This document shows positions 26,269 to 32,284 of a DNA stretch of 32,284 bases, piece after piece (within the stretch, counting starts at the first letter, position 1; each line of letters begins with the position of its first letter). Origin of the DNA: Metabacillus fastidiosus NBRC 101226 (GTDB taxonomy: Bacteria; Bacillota; Bacilli; Bacillales; Bacillaceae). The stretch covers positions 1-32,284 of the forward strand of contig NZ_BCVG01000035.1 of assembly GCF_001591625.1 (NCBI RefSeq), read 5' to 3'. The notes under the pieces were generated by a model. That model was not told where the DNA came from. It was given only the letters and a program-made list of their open reading frames with translations, and searched no databases. The translations under genes and the position numbers were made by a program.

Positions 26269-26916
26269 TTGAAACAAATCGTAGAACAACTGGAAAGCCG
26301 CAATCCTTTACAAGAGTTAAGAATTGAATGGGTAACAGACCGTGATGCCATTCGTGAAAGTGTTTGGAGCAAAGAATTAGACGATCAAATTAATGATATT
26401 TCTGTTGATAATCTTTCAAATGAAGAAGCAGATAAAAGACCTTATGCTATTTCTTTCGTTGCAGGTCTTCATTTATGGAATGATAATTTAGAAGATTGCC
26501 ATGAAGCTTTACAAGATTCTATTATTTACGGAGTTCATGATACTGGAAGCTACTGGCACGGAATTATGCACCGTATTGAAGGAGACTTCGGCAATACAAG
26601 ATACTGGACTGGAAAAGCTCGCAACCACTCTCTTTTCCCTGAACTGCAAACAAAGATCAGTGCATATCTTCAAAATGAGGCTGACCTTGATTCACTGCCT
26701 GAGAGCGATACAAAACAAGCTTTAATAAAAGTAACAGAACAATCAACTTGGAATCCATTATTCTTTATTGATATTGTAGAATTACAAACAAATAAAGAAA
26801 AAAATCCAGCAACAGAAGAAATCGTAAAGAAAGTTCAACAGCTTGAAATTGCTATTTTGCTTCAATATACATATGAACAAAGCGGCGGTACAGGAACTAT
26901 CGTTGACTTAGCTTAA
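26269..26916 (+). CDS. Conserved protein of unknown function (MHRIEGDFGNTRYW motif)
   Basis: 215 aa soluble protein without signal peptide. The central stretch FVAGLHLWNDNLEDCHEALQ then GSYWHGIMHRIEGDFGNTRYW, with nearby histidines, looks like a conserved core. I recall similar H-x-R-x-EGDFxN-x-x-YW sequences in uncharacterised bacterial proteins, but no function. The C-terminal part is helical and ends EQSGGTGTIVDLA. The start is a TTG with a weak GCGAGAAG ribosome site. It is followed by a strong terminator, so it ends its own transcript. Confidence 0.75.
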   Translation: MKQIVEQLESRNPLQELRIEWVTDRDAIRESVWSKELDDQINDISVDNLSNEEADKRPYAISFVAGLHLWNDNLEDCHEALQDSIIYGVHDTGSYWHGIMHRIEGDFGNTRYWTGKARNHSLFPELQTKISAYLQNEADLDSLPESDTKQALIKVTEQSTWNPLFFIDIVELQTNKEKNPATEEIVKKVQQLEIAILLQYTYEQSGGTGTIVDLA

Positions 26917-26933
26917 GTCTATTCCAAATAGAG

Positions 26934-26966
26934 AAAATGCCTTTGACAGTCAAAGGCATTTTTCTT
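26934..26966. terminator. Bidirectional terminator between convergent genes
   Basis: AAATGCCTTTGAC and GTCAAAGGCATTT form a perfect stem with T-rich tracts on both sides (TTTTTCTTT on plus, ATTTTCTC on minus). It serves the gene ending at 26916 and the convergent gene ending at 26966. Confidence 0.9.
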
Positions 26967-27202
26967 TAAATAAATTCTCCTGCTTTATATTTATTTATTA
27001 AACGATTGCACACATATTCCCTGCATGCAGATGATAAAGGTGATCTATCAGCATGAATTAAATCTCCAAACGGCTGGCCGTCCATGAACTTAACTTCTCC
27101 TTCAAATTGCTTTCCTAAGTCTGCATCATGAATAGTTATTTTTATAAAAATAGTACCAAATTCAGTAGTACTGAAATCAACGATATTTAAAACATGTTCC
27201 AC
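26966..27202 (-). CDS. Small protein of unknown function
   Basis: 78 aa, soluble, with alternating beta-type segments (TIFIKITIHD, FEGEVKFMDG) and a helical end with two cysteines (ACREYVCNRLINKYKAGEFI). I do not recognise the family. Start ATG; GGATG upstream is a weak ribosome site. A bidirectional terminator follows the stop, and the arsC stop lies 24 nt upstream in the same direction. It could therefore be the last gene of the ars transcript, but nothing in the protein suggests arsenic binding beyond the two cysteines. Confidence 0.6.
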   Translation of the reverse strand: MEHVLNIVDFSTTEFGTIFIKITIHDADLGKQFEGEVKFMDGQPFGDLIHADRSPLSSACREYVCNRLINKYKAGEFI

Positions 27203-27226
27203 TGTTATATCATCCTTATCTATAGT

Positions 27227-27649
27227 TTATTCTCCAGTCTCTCTAAATCGCTTAATTCTCTCCCCAATCTCATCTCGAACACGCCCAAAGAAAGCCCATT
27301 TCTCTTCATCTGTTCCTTCTGCTTTAGCTGGGTCATCAAATCCCCAATGTACTCTTTTAATATGTGGTGGTGTAACAGGACAATGGTCTGCTGCATGGCC
27401 GCATAATGTAACGACTAAGTCAGCATGATTTAAAATTTTCGGATCAATGACATCTGATGTTTGATTGGAAATATCAATTCCAGCTTCATTCATTGCTTTT
27501 ACCGCGTTTGGATTTAATCCATGTGCTTCAAGCCCAGCACTTTTTACTTCCCAGTCGTCATTTAAATATTTTTTTGCCCATCCTTCTGCCATTTGGCTTC
27601 TGCAAGAGTTTCCAGTACATAAAAAGTAAATTGTTTTTTTAGACATCAT
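27227..27649 (-). CDS. arsC: Thioredoxin-dependent arsenate reductase
   Basis: Reduces arsenate to arsenite for export by ArsB, with electrons from thioredoxin. It has the low-molecular-weight phosphatase P-loop CTGNSCR (C11, R17) and the redox pair C83 and C90 in [12 protein letters not shown]. This is the three-cysteine relay of the S. aureus pI258/B. subtilis type. Length 140 aa. Two adjacent ATGs (27649, 27646) follow AGGAG; the first has the better spacing. It is the last gene of arsR-arsB-arsC, 13 nt after arsB. Confidence 0.96.
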   Translation of the reverse strand: MMSKKTIYFLCTGNSCRSQMAEGWAKKYLNDDWEVKSAGLEAHGLNPNAVKAMNEAGIDISNQTSDVIDPKILNHADLVVTLCGHAADHCPVTPPHIKRVHWGFDDPAKAEGTDEEKWAFFGRVRDEIGERIKRFRETGE

Positions 27650-27662
27650 TTATTTCTCCTTT

Positions 27663-28961
27663 TTAATGAATAATAAGCAGCCAAATATAAAGGCCGGCTA
27701 ATGTAATGAACAAGGTTGGAATCGTTAAGATAATACCTGTTTTAAAATAAGTACCCCATGAAATTTTCACACCTTTTAAAGATAAAACATGGAGCCATAA
27801 CAATGTTGCCAGTGAACCGATTGGCGTAATTTTCGGTCCTAAATCTGAACCGATTACGTTGGCATAAATAAGTGCTTCTCGTATATTTCCAGTTGTATTT
27901 GTATCGGCAATAGCAAGTGCATCAATCATCACAGTTGGCAGATTGTTCATAACAGAAGACAAAATTGCTGCTATAAAACCCATTCCGATCGTCGCAGCAA
28001 ATAATCCATGATTTGCTGTCTGCTCGATAAGATCTGCTAACAAATTTGTTAAGCCTACATTTCTCAAGCTATATACAACGACATACATTCCGATTGAGAA
28101 AAAAACAATTGCCCAAGGGGCACCTTTTATGACCGTTTTTGTGTTAACAACAGTGCTTTGTCTTGCCATAATTAAAAATAAAACTGCAACGATTCCAGCG
28201 AAAAATGATACTGGTACACCGATGAATTCACTTCCAAAATAGCCAATAAGAAGTATTCCTAATACGAACCAGGATAGCTTAAACATTTTTTCATCTTTAA
28301 TTGCTTCAATTGGCTTTTTTAATTGGGTGAAATCATAATTTTTCGGTATGCTCTTTCTAAAATAAAGATATAAAACTAAAATACTTGCTGCTAAAGAAAA
28401 TAAATTCGGCACAATCATTCTAGTCGCAAACTCGACAAATCCGATACCAAAAAAATCAGCTGACACGATATTTACTAAGTTACTCACGACTAAAGGCAGT
28501 GATGTTGTATCAGCGATAAATCCACTTGCCATAATAAATGGGAAGACGAGCTTTTCATTAAAATTCAAATTTCGGACCATCGCTAGTACAATCGGTGTAA
28601 GGATAAGTGCCGCACCGTCATTTGCAAAAAATGCAGCTACGACAGCTCCAAGGATACTTACATATATAAACATTTTTACACCGTTTCCTTTAGCCGCTCT
28701 GGCCATATGTAAAGCAGCCCATTCAAAAAATCCAATTTCATCTAAAATAAGTGAAATAATAATAATTGCGATAAAAGCTAATGTTGCATTCCAAACGATT
28801 GATGTTACATCGATGACATCTTGAAAATCAACAACACCTGCAATTAAGGCTAAAACAGCTCCTCCGCAAGCTGACCATCCAATTGAAAGTCCCTTCGGCT
28901 GCCAGATGACAAGTGTTAATGTAAGTAAAAAAATCAATATTGCTAATATTATTGATACCAA
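27663..28961 (-). CDS. arsB: ArsB-type arsenite efflux transporter
   Basis: Membrane arsenite/proton antiporter of the ArsB/NhaD superfamily, 432 aa, about 12 helices. It shows [22 protein letters not shown] and [22 protein letters not shown] in the N-terminal half, and [11 protein letters not shown] and [20 protein letters not shown] in the C-terminal half. These two pseudo-symmetric re-entrant motifs are typical of the family. It is not the Acr3 type found in the B. subtilis skin element. The start is TTG with GGAGG 7 nt upstream, and the arsR stop is 14 nt upstream. No arsA is present, so export is driven by the proton-motive force. Confidence 0.95.
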   Translation of the reverse strand: MVSIILAILIFLLTLTLVIWQPKGLSIGWSACGGAVLALIAGVVDFQDVIDVTSIVWNATLAFIAIIIISLILDEIGFFEWAALHMARAAKGNGVKMFIYVSILGAVVAAFFANDGAALILTPIVLAMVRNLNFNEKLVFPFIMASGFIADTTSLPLVVSNLVNIVSADFFGIGFVEFATRMIVPNLFSLAASILVLYLYFRKSIPKNYDFTQLKKPIEAIKDEKMFKLSWFVLGILLIGYFGSEFIGVPVSFFAGIVAVLFLIMARQSTVVNTKTVIKGAPWAIVFFSIGMYVVVYSLRNVGLTNLLADLIEQTANHGLFAATIGMGFIAAILSSVMNNLPTVMIDALAIADTNTTGNIREALIYANVIGSDLGPKITPIGSLATLLWLHVLSLKGVKISWGTYFKTGIILTIPTLFITLAGLYIWLLIIH

Positions 28962-28975
28962 AATATATCCTCCAA

Positions 28976-29308
28976 CTATTCACATGAAATTCGTAATCCT
29001 TGCTGTTCTAATTGTTTTAACTTAAAGTCTTGATCTGGAAGGTCCTGGAGTAATGTTTGGATAAACAAATAATACTCGCTTTCCTTATTCAATGAGTAAA
29101 TAATCCACTGTCCCTTCCTTTTCTCTCCTACAATCCCCATATCTTTCAATTTGCGAATATGTTGGCTTATAGCTGGCTGGCTCATTTTAAATATTTCAAC
29201 AAATTCACATACACAGCAATCATGAGAATCCAAAATCTTAATCATTGTCAGACGGGTTTTATCTCCTAATAATTTCAATACAACTGCTGCTTTTTCGATA
29301 TTCAGCAA
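28976..29308 (-). CDS. arsR: ArsR-family arsenic-responsive repressor
   Basis: Winged-helix repressor of about 110 aa. The helix-turn-helix [21 protein letters not shown] follows the cysteine cluster [11 protein letters not shown], equivalent to the ELCVCDL arsenite-binding box. Arsenite binding there releases DNA in the family. The TTG at 29308 is chosen because AGGAGGT lies 7 nt before it; an in-frame GTG at 29317 is inside that Shine-Dalgarno sequence. It is the first gene of arsR-arsB-arsC and probably autoregulates through the inverted repeat at 29333-29368. Confidence 0.93.
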   Translation of the reverse strand: MLNIEKAAVVLKLLGDKTRLTMIKILDSHDCCVCEFVEIFKMSQPAISQHIRKLKDMGIVGEKRKGQWIIYSLNKESEYYLFIQTLLQDLPDQDFKLKQLEQQGLRISCE

Positions 29309-29332
29309 AAGATTCACCTCCTTGTCATTTTA

Positions 29333-29368
29333 ATATAAGTAATTAATTATATAATATTTTACTTATAT
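29333..29368. promoter_or_regulatory. Putative ArsR operator
   Basis: ATATAAGTAA (29333-29342) is exactly mirrored by TTACTTATAT (29359-29368) across 16 nt that contain TATAAT on the minus strand, a likely -10 box. AT-rich inverted repeats of this kind are typical ArsR/SmtB targets. Confidence 0.6.
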
Positions 29369-29397
29369 ATTAAATTCAACTATATTTTTCTGTAAAG

Positions 29398-29466
29398 CTA
29401 AGTAAACTTAGACTATTTTATCTAAGTTATGATCACTTTGAATATTTCATCTAAGTATTATATAAT
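29398..29466 (+). promoter_or_regulatory. Sigma-A promoter with CTAAGT half-site array, SatD-like operon
   Basis: TTGAAT (29438-29443) and TATAAT (29461-29466) have a 17-nt spacer. CTAAGT occurs at 29398, 29422 and 29451, and as the inverse ACTTAG at 29406. AACTTAGA and TCTAAGTT form a perfect 8-bp inverted repeat (29405-29428). One site lies between the -35 and -10 boxes, as expected for repression. A binding protein is not proven. Confidence 0.6.
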
Positions 29467-29499
29467 ATCTTTTAAACTCGTCTATGGAGGTTTTTTCAA

Positions 29500-30264
29500 A
29501 TGAAACAGCCTGTTTCCCTTTTTATTATGGATGTGACTAACTCTTCTGATGAAAGTCACTGGATAGAATTATCGAATTATTTACAACAATGGGAAAATCA
29601 TATTAGCAATTGGTGCAACGATACAATACCTTTTATCGTTTCCCACCGACGCGGGGACGAAATTTTATTCATCGGAAAGTACCTTTTCAGCGCGTATACA
29701 GTAGCATATACAATTAGACAGCACTGGAAATATGATAACCATAAACCTTACTTCGGTTTATCATATGGATTTATTGATGAGGATATAGAAAGAATTGATA
29801 TTGAAATATGGAACCACCCACTTATTAAAAAAGCAAAAAAAGCGAGTGAGAACATAAAGACAGATAAAAAAAGAAAAAGAAATATGCTGTTTGGAGCTGA
29901 AGAACAAAAGGATGTAATAAATAAAACAGATATAATAAATTTATTGTTAGAAAATCAGCAGGCATTATTAGAAAATCAATCCGAAAATCAGAAGCTGATC
30001 TATTCTCTCTATTCTATATTTAACGAACAAAAGAAAATAGCTCAGTTACTAAATAAAACACAGGCAACTATTTCCACTCATTATAAACGTGGAAAATGTG
30101 AACTTTTAAATGAAAACTATGATAAGATACAAAAAATCTTAGGCTGTTATGGATCTGCTGAATATGCAGCTGTTAAAGAAATTTTGTTAGCAATAGACAG
30201 CTTAAACAGTTCTATTCAAAAAAATCTGGAAGAGAATTTAACTCAGATATATCCAGATCTATAA
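29500..30264 (+). CDS. SatD-like protein with C-terminal helix-turn-helix
   Basis: 254 aa. The N-terminal 130 residues or so show SLFIMDVTNSS, HRRGDEILFIGK, YFGLSYGFID and NHPLIKKAKKASENIK. This is the layout I associate with SatD-family proteins, which resemble a nucleotide-cyclase-type fold. A helical linker with repeated LLENQ follows (about 145-175). A helix-turn-helix (KKIAQLLNKTQATISTHYKR) sits at about 180-205. Start ATG with GGAGG 9 nt upstream. It is followed after 16 nt by a polytopic membrane protein, a pairing I believe recurs in Firmicutes. The role is unknown; sensing by the N-terminal domain and DNA binding by the C-terminal one is inferred. Confidence 0.6.
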   Translation: MKQPVSLFIMDVTNSSDESHWIELSNYLQQWENHISNWCNDTIPFIVSHRRGDEILFIGKYLFSAYTVAYTIRQHWKYDNHKPYFGLSYGFIDEDIERIDIEIWNHPLIKKAKKASENIKTDKKRKRNMLFGAEEQKDVINKTDIINLLLENQQALLENQSENQKLIYSLYSIFNEQKKIAQLLNKTQATISTHYKRGKCELLNENYDKIQKILGCYGSAEYAAVKEILLAIDSLNSSIQKNLEENLTQIYPDL

Positions 30265-30280
30265 GGCAAAGGAGGAAACG

Positions 30281-31162
30281 ATGGTATTTTTAAGTTTATT
30301 TTTAGCTCATTTGCTAGGGGATTTTTATTTTCAAACGAATAGAATGGTCGCCGATAAGCGAAAATATTTAAAGAAACATTTGTTTCATCATTTTATTTTA
30401 ATGTTTATAACATTACTCATTTTGTACTTTTCCACAGAAAAAGCAGATAATTTCCTAACAGATGTTATTATCGCTGCAATTACTATTACTGTCTTTCATT
30501 ACATAATCGATATGTTAAAAATTATGTTAACAGATAAAATTAAAAAGCGCTCAAGCTATTCCTTACTTGATTTTTATCTTTTCATTACTGATCAATTACT
30601 GCATATAATATCCCTGCTCTTTGTCTGTATGATCTTTTTTAATATTAATCTATTAGACTATGTAACGAAAATACTATCTCTTTTTCATCTTATAAAAGGT
30701 GGAAATATAACAATATCTGCAGTTAACATAATTCTTTTCCTGATTGTTATGGCCATTATTTCTACGACAGTGAGCGGACATTTAATCAGACTTCTTTTAG
30801 GCATTCTACCTAATCATTTATCCTTATATGAAGGGAAATATATATTAAAGGATGTCCATAATAATACTGAATATGTGAATCAGAAAAGTACGAGCATTTC
30901 AGAGGAATTTTCTTATATTATCGTGAGAAAGCAGGATTTAGCTAGAGGAGTTTTAATTGGATATTTAGAGAGGCTGTTAGTTATTATCCTAATTATTAAT
31001 GGAGCATTTACTTCGATAGCATTTATTGTTGCTGCAAAATCATTAGCCCGGTTCAAACAGATGGATGATAAAGACTTTGCTGAATATTTCCTGTTAGGAA
31101 CACTTTCCTCTATTTTATTAGGTATTGTATATGGCGTTGTTATTAAACTTGTTTTATCTTAA
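30281..31162 (+). CDS. DUF3307-like polytopic membrane protein
   Basis: 293 aa with about seven hydrophobic segments. The N-terminal half, with LAHLLGDFYFQTNRMVADKR and KKHLFHHFILMF and HYIIDMLKIMLTDKIKKRS, is the DUF3307 pattern of conserved Asp, Gln and His residues in and near membranes. This looks like a metal or catalytic membrane site. A soluble loop (about 180-225) separates three more helices with SLARFKQMDDKDFAEYFLLGTLSSILLG. Start ATG with AGGAGG 5 nt upstream, 16 nt after the SatD-like gene, so they are co-transcribed. Function unknown. Confidence 0.75.
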   Translation: MVFLSLFLAHLLGDFYFQTNRMVADKRKYLKKHLFHHFILMFITLLILYFSTEKADNFLTDVIIAAITITVFHYIIDMLKIMLTDKIKKRSSYSLLDFYLFITDQLLHIISLLFVCMIFFNINLLDYVTKILSLFHLIKGGNITISAVNIILFLIVMAIISTTVSGHLIRLLLGILPNHLSLYEGKYILKDVHNNTEYVNQKSTSISEEFSYIIVRKQDLARGVLIGYLERLLVIILIINGAFTSIAFIVAAKSLARFKQMDDKDFAEYFLLGTLSSILLGIVYGVVIKLVLS

Positions 31163-31174
31163 TATATGAAGAAG

Positions 31175-31200
31175 AAACCCGCTCCTAAAAGCGGGTTTTC
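31175..31200. terminator. Bidirectional terminator between DUF3307-like gene and tenA
   Basis: AAACCCGCT (31175-31183) pairs with AGCGGGTTT (31190-31198) across a 6-nt loop. On the plus strand it ends in TTTTC. It also lies directly after the tenA stop on the minus strand. Confidence 0.85.
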
Positions 31201-31204
31201 CCTA

Positions 31205-31870
31205 TTATATCGGCCACTTCTCAAGTGTATAAGCCATTTCCCAAAACATGTACTCATATTTGCTACTCGTAATGAAAATGGATTCCATTCGTTTCTTTTC
31301 GTCTTCTGATGCTTTTTCTGCCCAATCATCCAAACGGTTAATCTGTTCTACTACTAATGTTTCAAACCAATCATCTCCATATGCATCAATCCATTTTTGA
31401 TAGATTGGTACATCAGGAGTAGAGCCTTTATATTTTTCACCAATTTCATAGTAAAGCCAGTAGCAAGGCAGGATAGCAGCTATCACTTCTCCTAAAGATC
31501 CTTTATACGCGACAGAAAATAAATGATTTGTATAAGCTAAAGCCGTCGGTGCTGGCTCTTCTACAACGATAACCCCATCTTTTGATAAGCCAAGTTCTTT
31601 TGCAAATTGTTCATGTAAAAGATGCTCTGCATCATAAGATGATTTAGCATGGAAAGCCATTCTGCTTGTTGTATAAAAATCTAAAGATTTTGCAGCACCA
31701 ATAGATTGTACTTGTGCAAAGCAAGAAAGATAAAAAGAATCCTGCTGCACATAATAAGAGAAACATTCTAACGGAAGTGATCCGTCAGCAACTCCTGTAA
31801 CAAACGGATGTTGAAAGCTTGCATCCCAAATACGCTCTACCTTTTTCCTTAAATACTCTGAAAATTTCAT
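31205..31870 (-). CDS. tenA: Thiaminase II / aminopyrimidine aminohydrolase
   Basis: Salvages the pyrimidine part of degraded thiamin by hydrolysing aminopyrimidines to HMP. All-helical TenA enzyme of 221 aa. Residues equivalent to the B. subtilis active site are visible: D44 and Y47 in QQDSFYLSCF, Y113, C136 in ILPCYWLYYEIG and E206 in SSKYEYMFWEMAY. Start ATG with GGATGG 7 nt upstream. A TPP riboswitch with terminator controls it. No other thiamin genes follow inside the window, so here tenA is a single-gene unit. Confidence 0.96.
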   Translation of the reverse strand: MKFSEYLRKKVERIWDASFQHPFVTGVADGSLPLECFSYYVQQDSFYLSCFAQVQSIGAAKSLDFYTTSRMAFHAKSSYDAEHLLHEQFAKELGLSKDGVIVVEEPAPTALAYTNHLFSVAYKGSLGEVIAAILPCYWLYYEIGEKYKGSTPDVPIYQKWIDAYGDDWFETLVVEQINRLDDWAEKASEDEKKRMESIFITSSKYEYMFWEMAYTLEKWPI

Positions 31871-31909
31871 TCTGATTCCATCCTTTTTAGTAAAATTAGT
31901 TTAAAAAAC

Positions 31910-31940
31910 AAAAAAGCCTGCACCCGAAAGTATGCAGACT
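31910..31940 (-). terminator. Expression-platform terminator of the TPP riboswitch
   Basis: On the minus strand AGTCTGCA pairs with TGCAGGCT (one G-U) around a 10-nt loop, followed by TTTTTTG. TACATTT/AAATGTA at 31941-31960 is a competing upstream hairpin. Confidence 0.85.
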
Positions 31941-31969
31941 TACATTTCACTATAAATGTAGTTTATGTA

Positions 31970-32051
31970 CATCCCTCCGCTGGCATTATCCAGATCAGGT
32001 TAATGGGTCGATATCTTACATATCCTCTCAGCCAGTAACAGCTCCCCAGTA
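31970..32051 (-). ncRNA. TPP riboswitch (THI box) of tenA
   Basis: On the minus strand CTGGGGAGC, GGCTGAGAGGA, ACCCATTAACCTGATCTGG and ATAATGCCAGCGGAGGGA occur in the order expected of the thiamin pyrophosphate aptamer. Ligand binding would favour the downstream terminator and turn tenA off. Confidence 0.96.
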
Positions 32052-32069
32052 TTTTCTTCATTTTAATAG

Positions 32070-32098
32070 AGCATATCATATGATTTTCCTTAGAGCAA
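32070..32098 (-). promoter_or_regulatory. Sigma-A-like promoter of the tenA riboswitch transcript
   Basis: TTGCTC (32093-32098) and TATGCT (32070-32075) on the minus strand with a 17-nt spacer, about 20 nt before the aptamer. Confidence 0.5.
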
Positions 32099-32190
32099 TC
32101 TTTAACTATCTAGCTTGCAATTCTAGCATATGTTCTATGAGTATTAATAAAATTTCCCCAAAGGAATGGACTATTAAAAATAGTATTTAA

Positions 32191-32284
32191 ATTTATCCCA
32201 GCCATAACGGGCAGTAAGACTCCCACTTCAAAACTCTACAAACTCGAAGAAGTGAAGTTAGAGATCCACTGCCCGTAAAGGTCC
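32191..32284 (-). repeat. Hairpin-forming intergenic repeat, copy R4 (cut by window end)
   Basis: Read on the minus strand it begins GGACCTTTACGGGCAGT and ends ACTGCCCGTTATGGC then TGGGATAAAT. Outer arms ACGGGCAGT and ACTGCCCGT (32207-32215 and 32268-32276) pair over 9 bp, and CACTTC/GAAGTG pair inside. It is the best-preserved copy and is in the opposite orientation to R1-R3. Its upstream portion would lie beyond the window. Confidence 0.75.

Overview
The window comes from an AT-rich, endospore-forming Bacillaceae chromosome (Bacillus in the broad sense). Evidence is the spore-germinant receptor genes, a B. subtilis-type yrrT-mccA-mccB operon, a tyrosyl T-box, a TPP riboswitch, a textbook CcpA cre site, and frequent TTG/GTG starts behind strong Shine-Dalgarno sequences. 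No tRNA, rRNA, insertion sequence, prophage or CRISPR array was seen. Almost every gene is intact; the exceptions are two decayed reading frames at about 25.3-25.8 kb.

Layout. 0-2.2 kb (minus): histidine kinase followed by its OmpR-type regulator. 2.3-7.6 kb (minus): purine/allantoin region with an NCS2 permease on its own promoter, then allantoinase (allB) and an NCS1 allantoin permease (pucI) behind a promoter whose -35 box lies inside a perfect cre site, and a GntR/FCD regulator with its own palindromic operators. 7.8-12.5 kb (minus): YczE-like membrane protein, a VOC-fold protein whose promoter carries a 32-bp perfect palindrome, tyrS under a tyrosine T-box, a MarR regulator with its own operator, and a TetR-controlled pair of SMR efflux subunits. 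12.6-17.9 kb (minus): EAL-HDOD protein, the yrrT-mccA-mccB homocysteine-to-cysteine operon lacking mtnN, and a cupin protein with a coat-like tail behind a sigma-K-like promoter.

18.0-25.2 kb is a divergent germinant-receptor cluster: two C-subunit lipoproteins on the minus strand, and A, D, B and B subunits on the plus strand. Three copies of a hairpin-forming intergenic repeat sit in its gaps, and a fourth copy runs off the right end of the window. 25.3-27.2 kb holds a SUKH-like remnant, a frameshifted small gene, a pterin carbinolamine dehydratase and two uncharacterised genes. 27.2-29.3 kb is a complete arsR-arsB-arsC operon. Diverging from it is a two-gene operon encoding a SatD-like protein with a helix-turn-helix and a polytopic DUF3307-like membrane protein. 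Its sigma-A promoter is studded with CTAAGT half-sites. The window ends with tenA under a TPP riboswitch.

The most interesting items are the 2C/1A/1D/2B receptor architecture with its repeats, the SatD/DUF3307 pair with its putative operator, the 32-bp palindrome before the VOC gene, and the sigma-K-like cupin gene. I saw no clear case of a wholly new system; the SatD/DUF3307 pair is the best candidate for an undercharacterised one.
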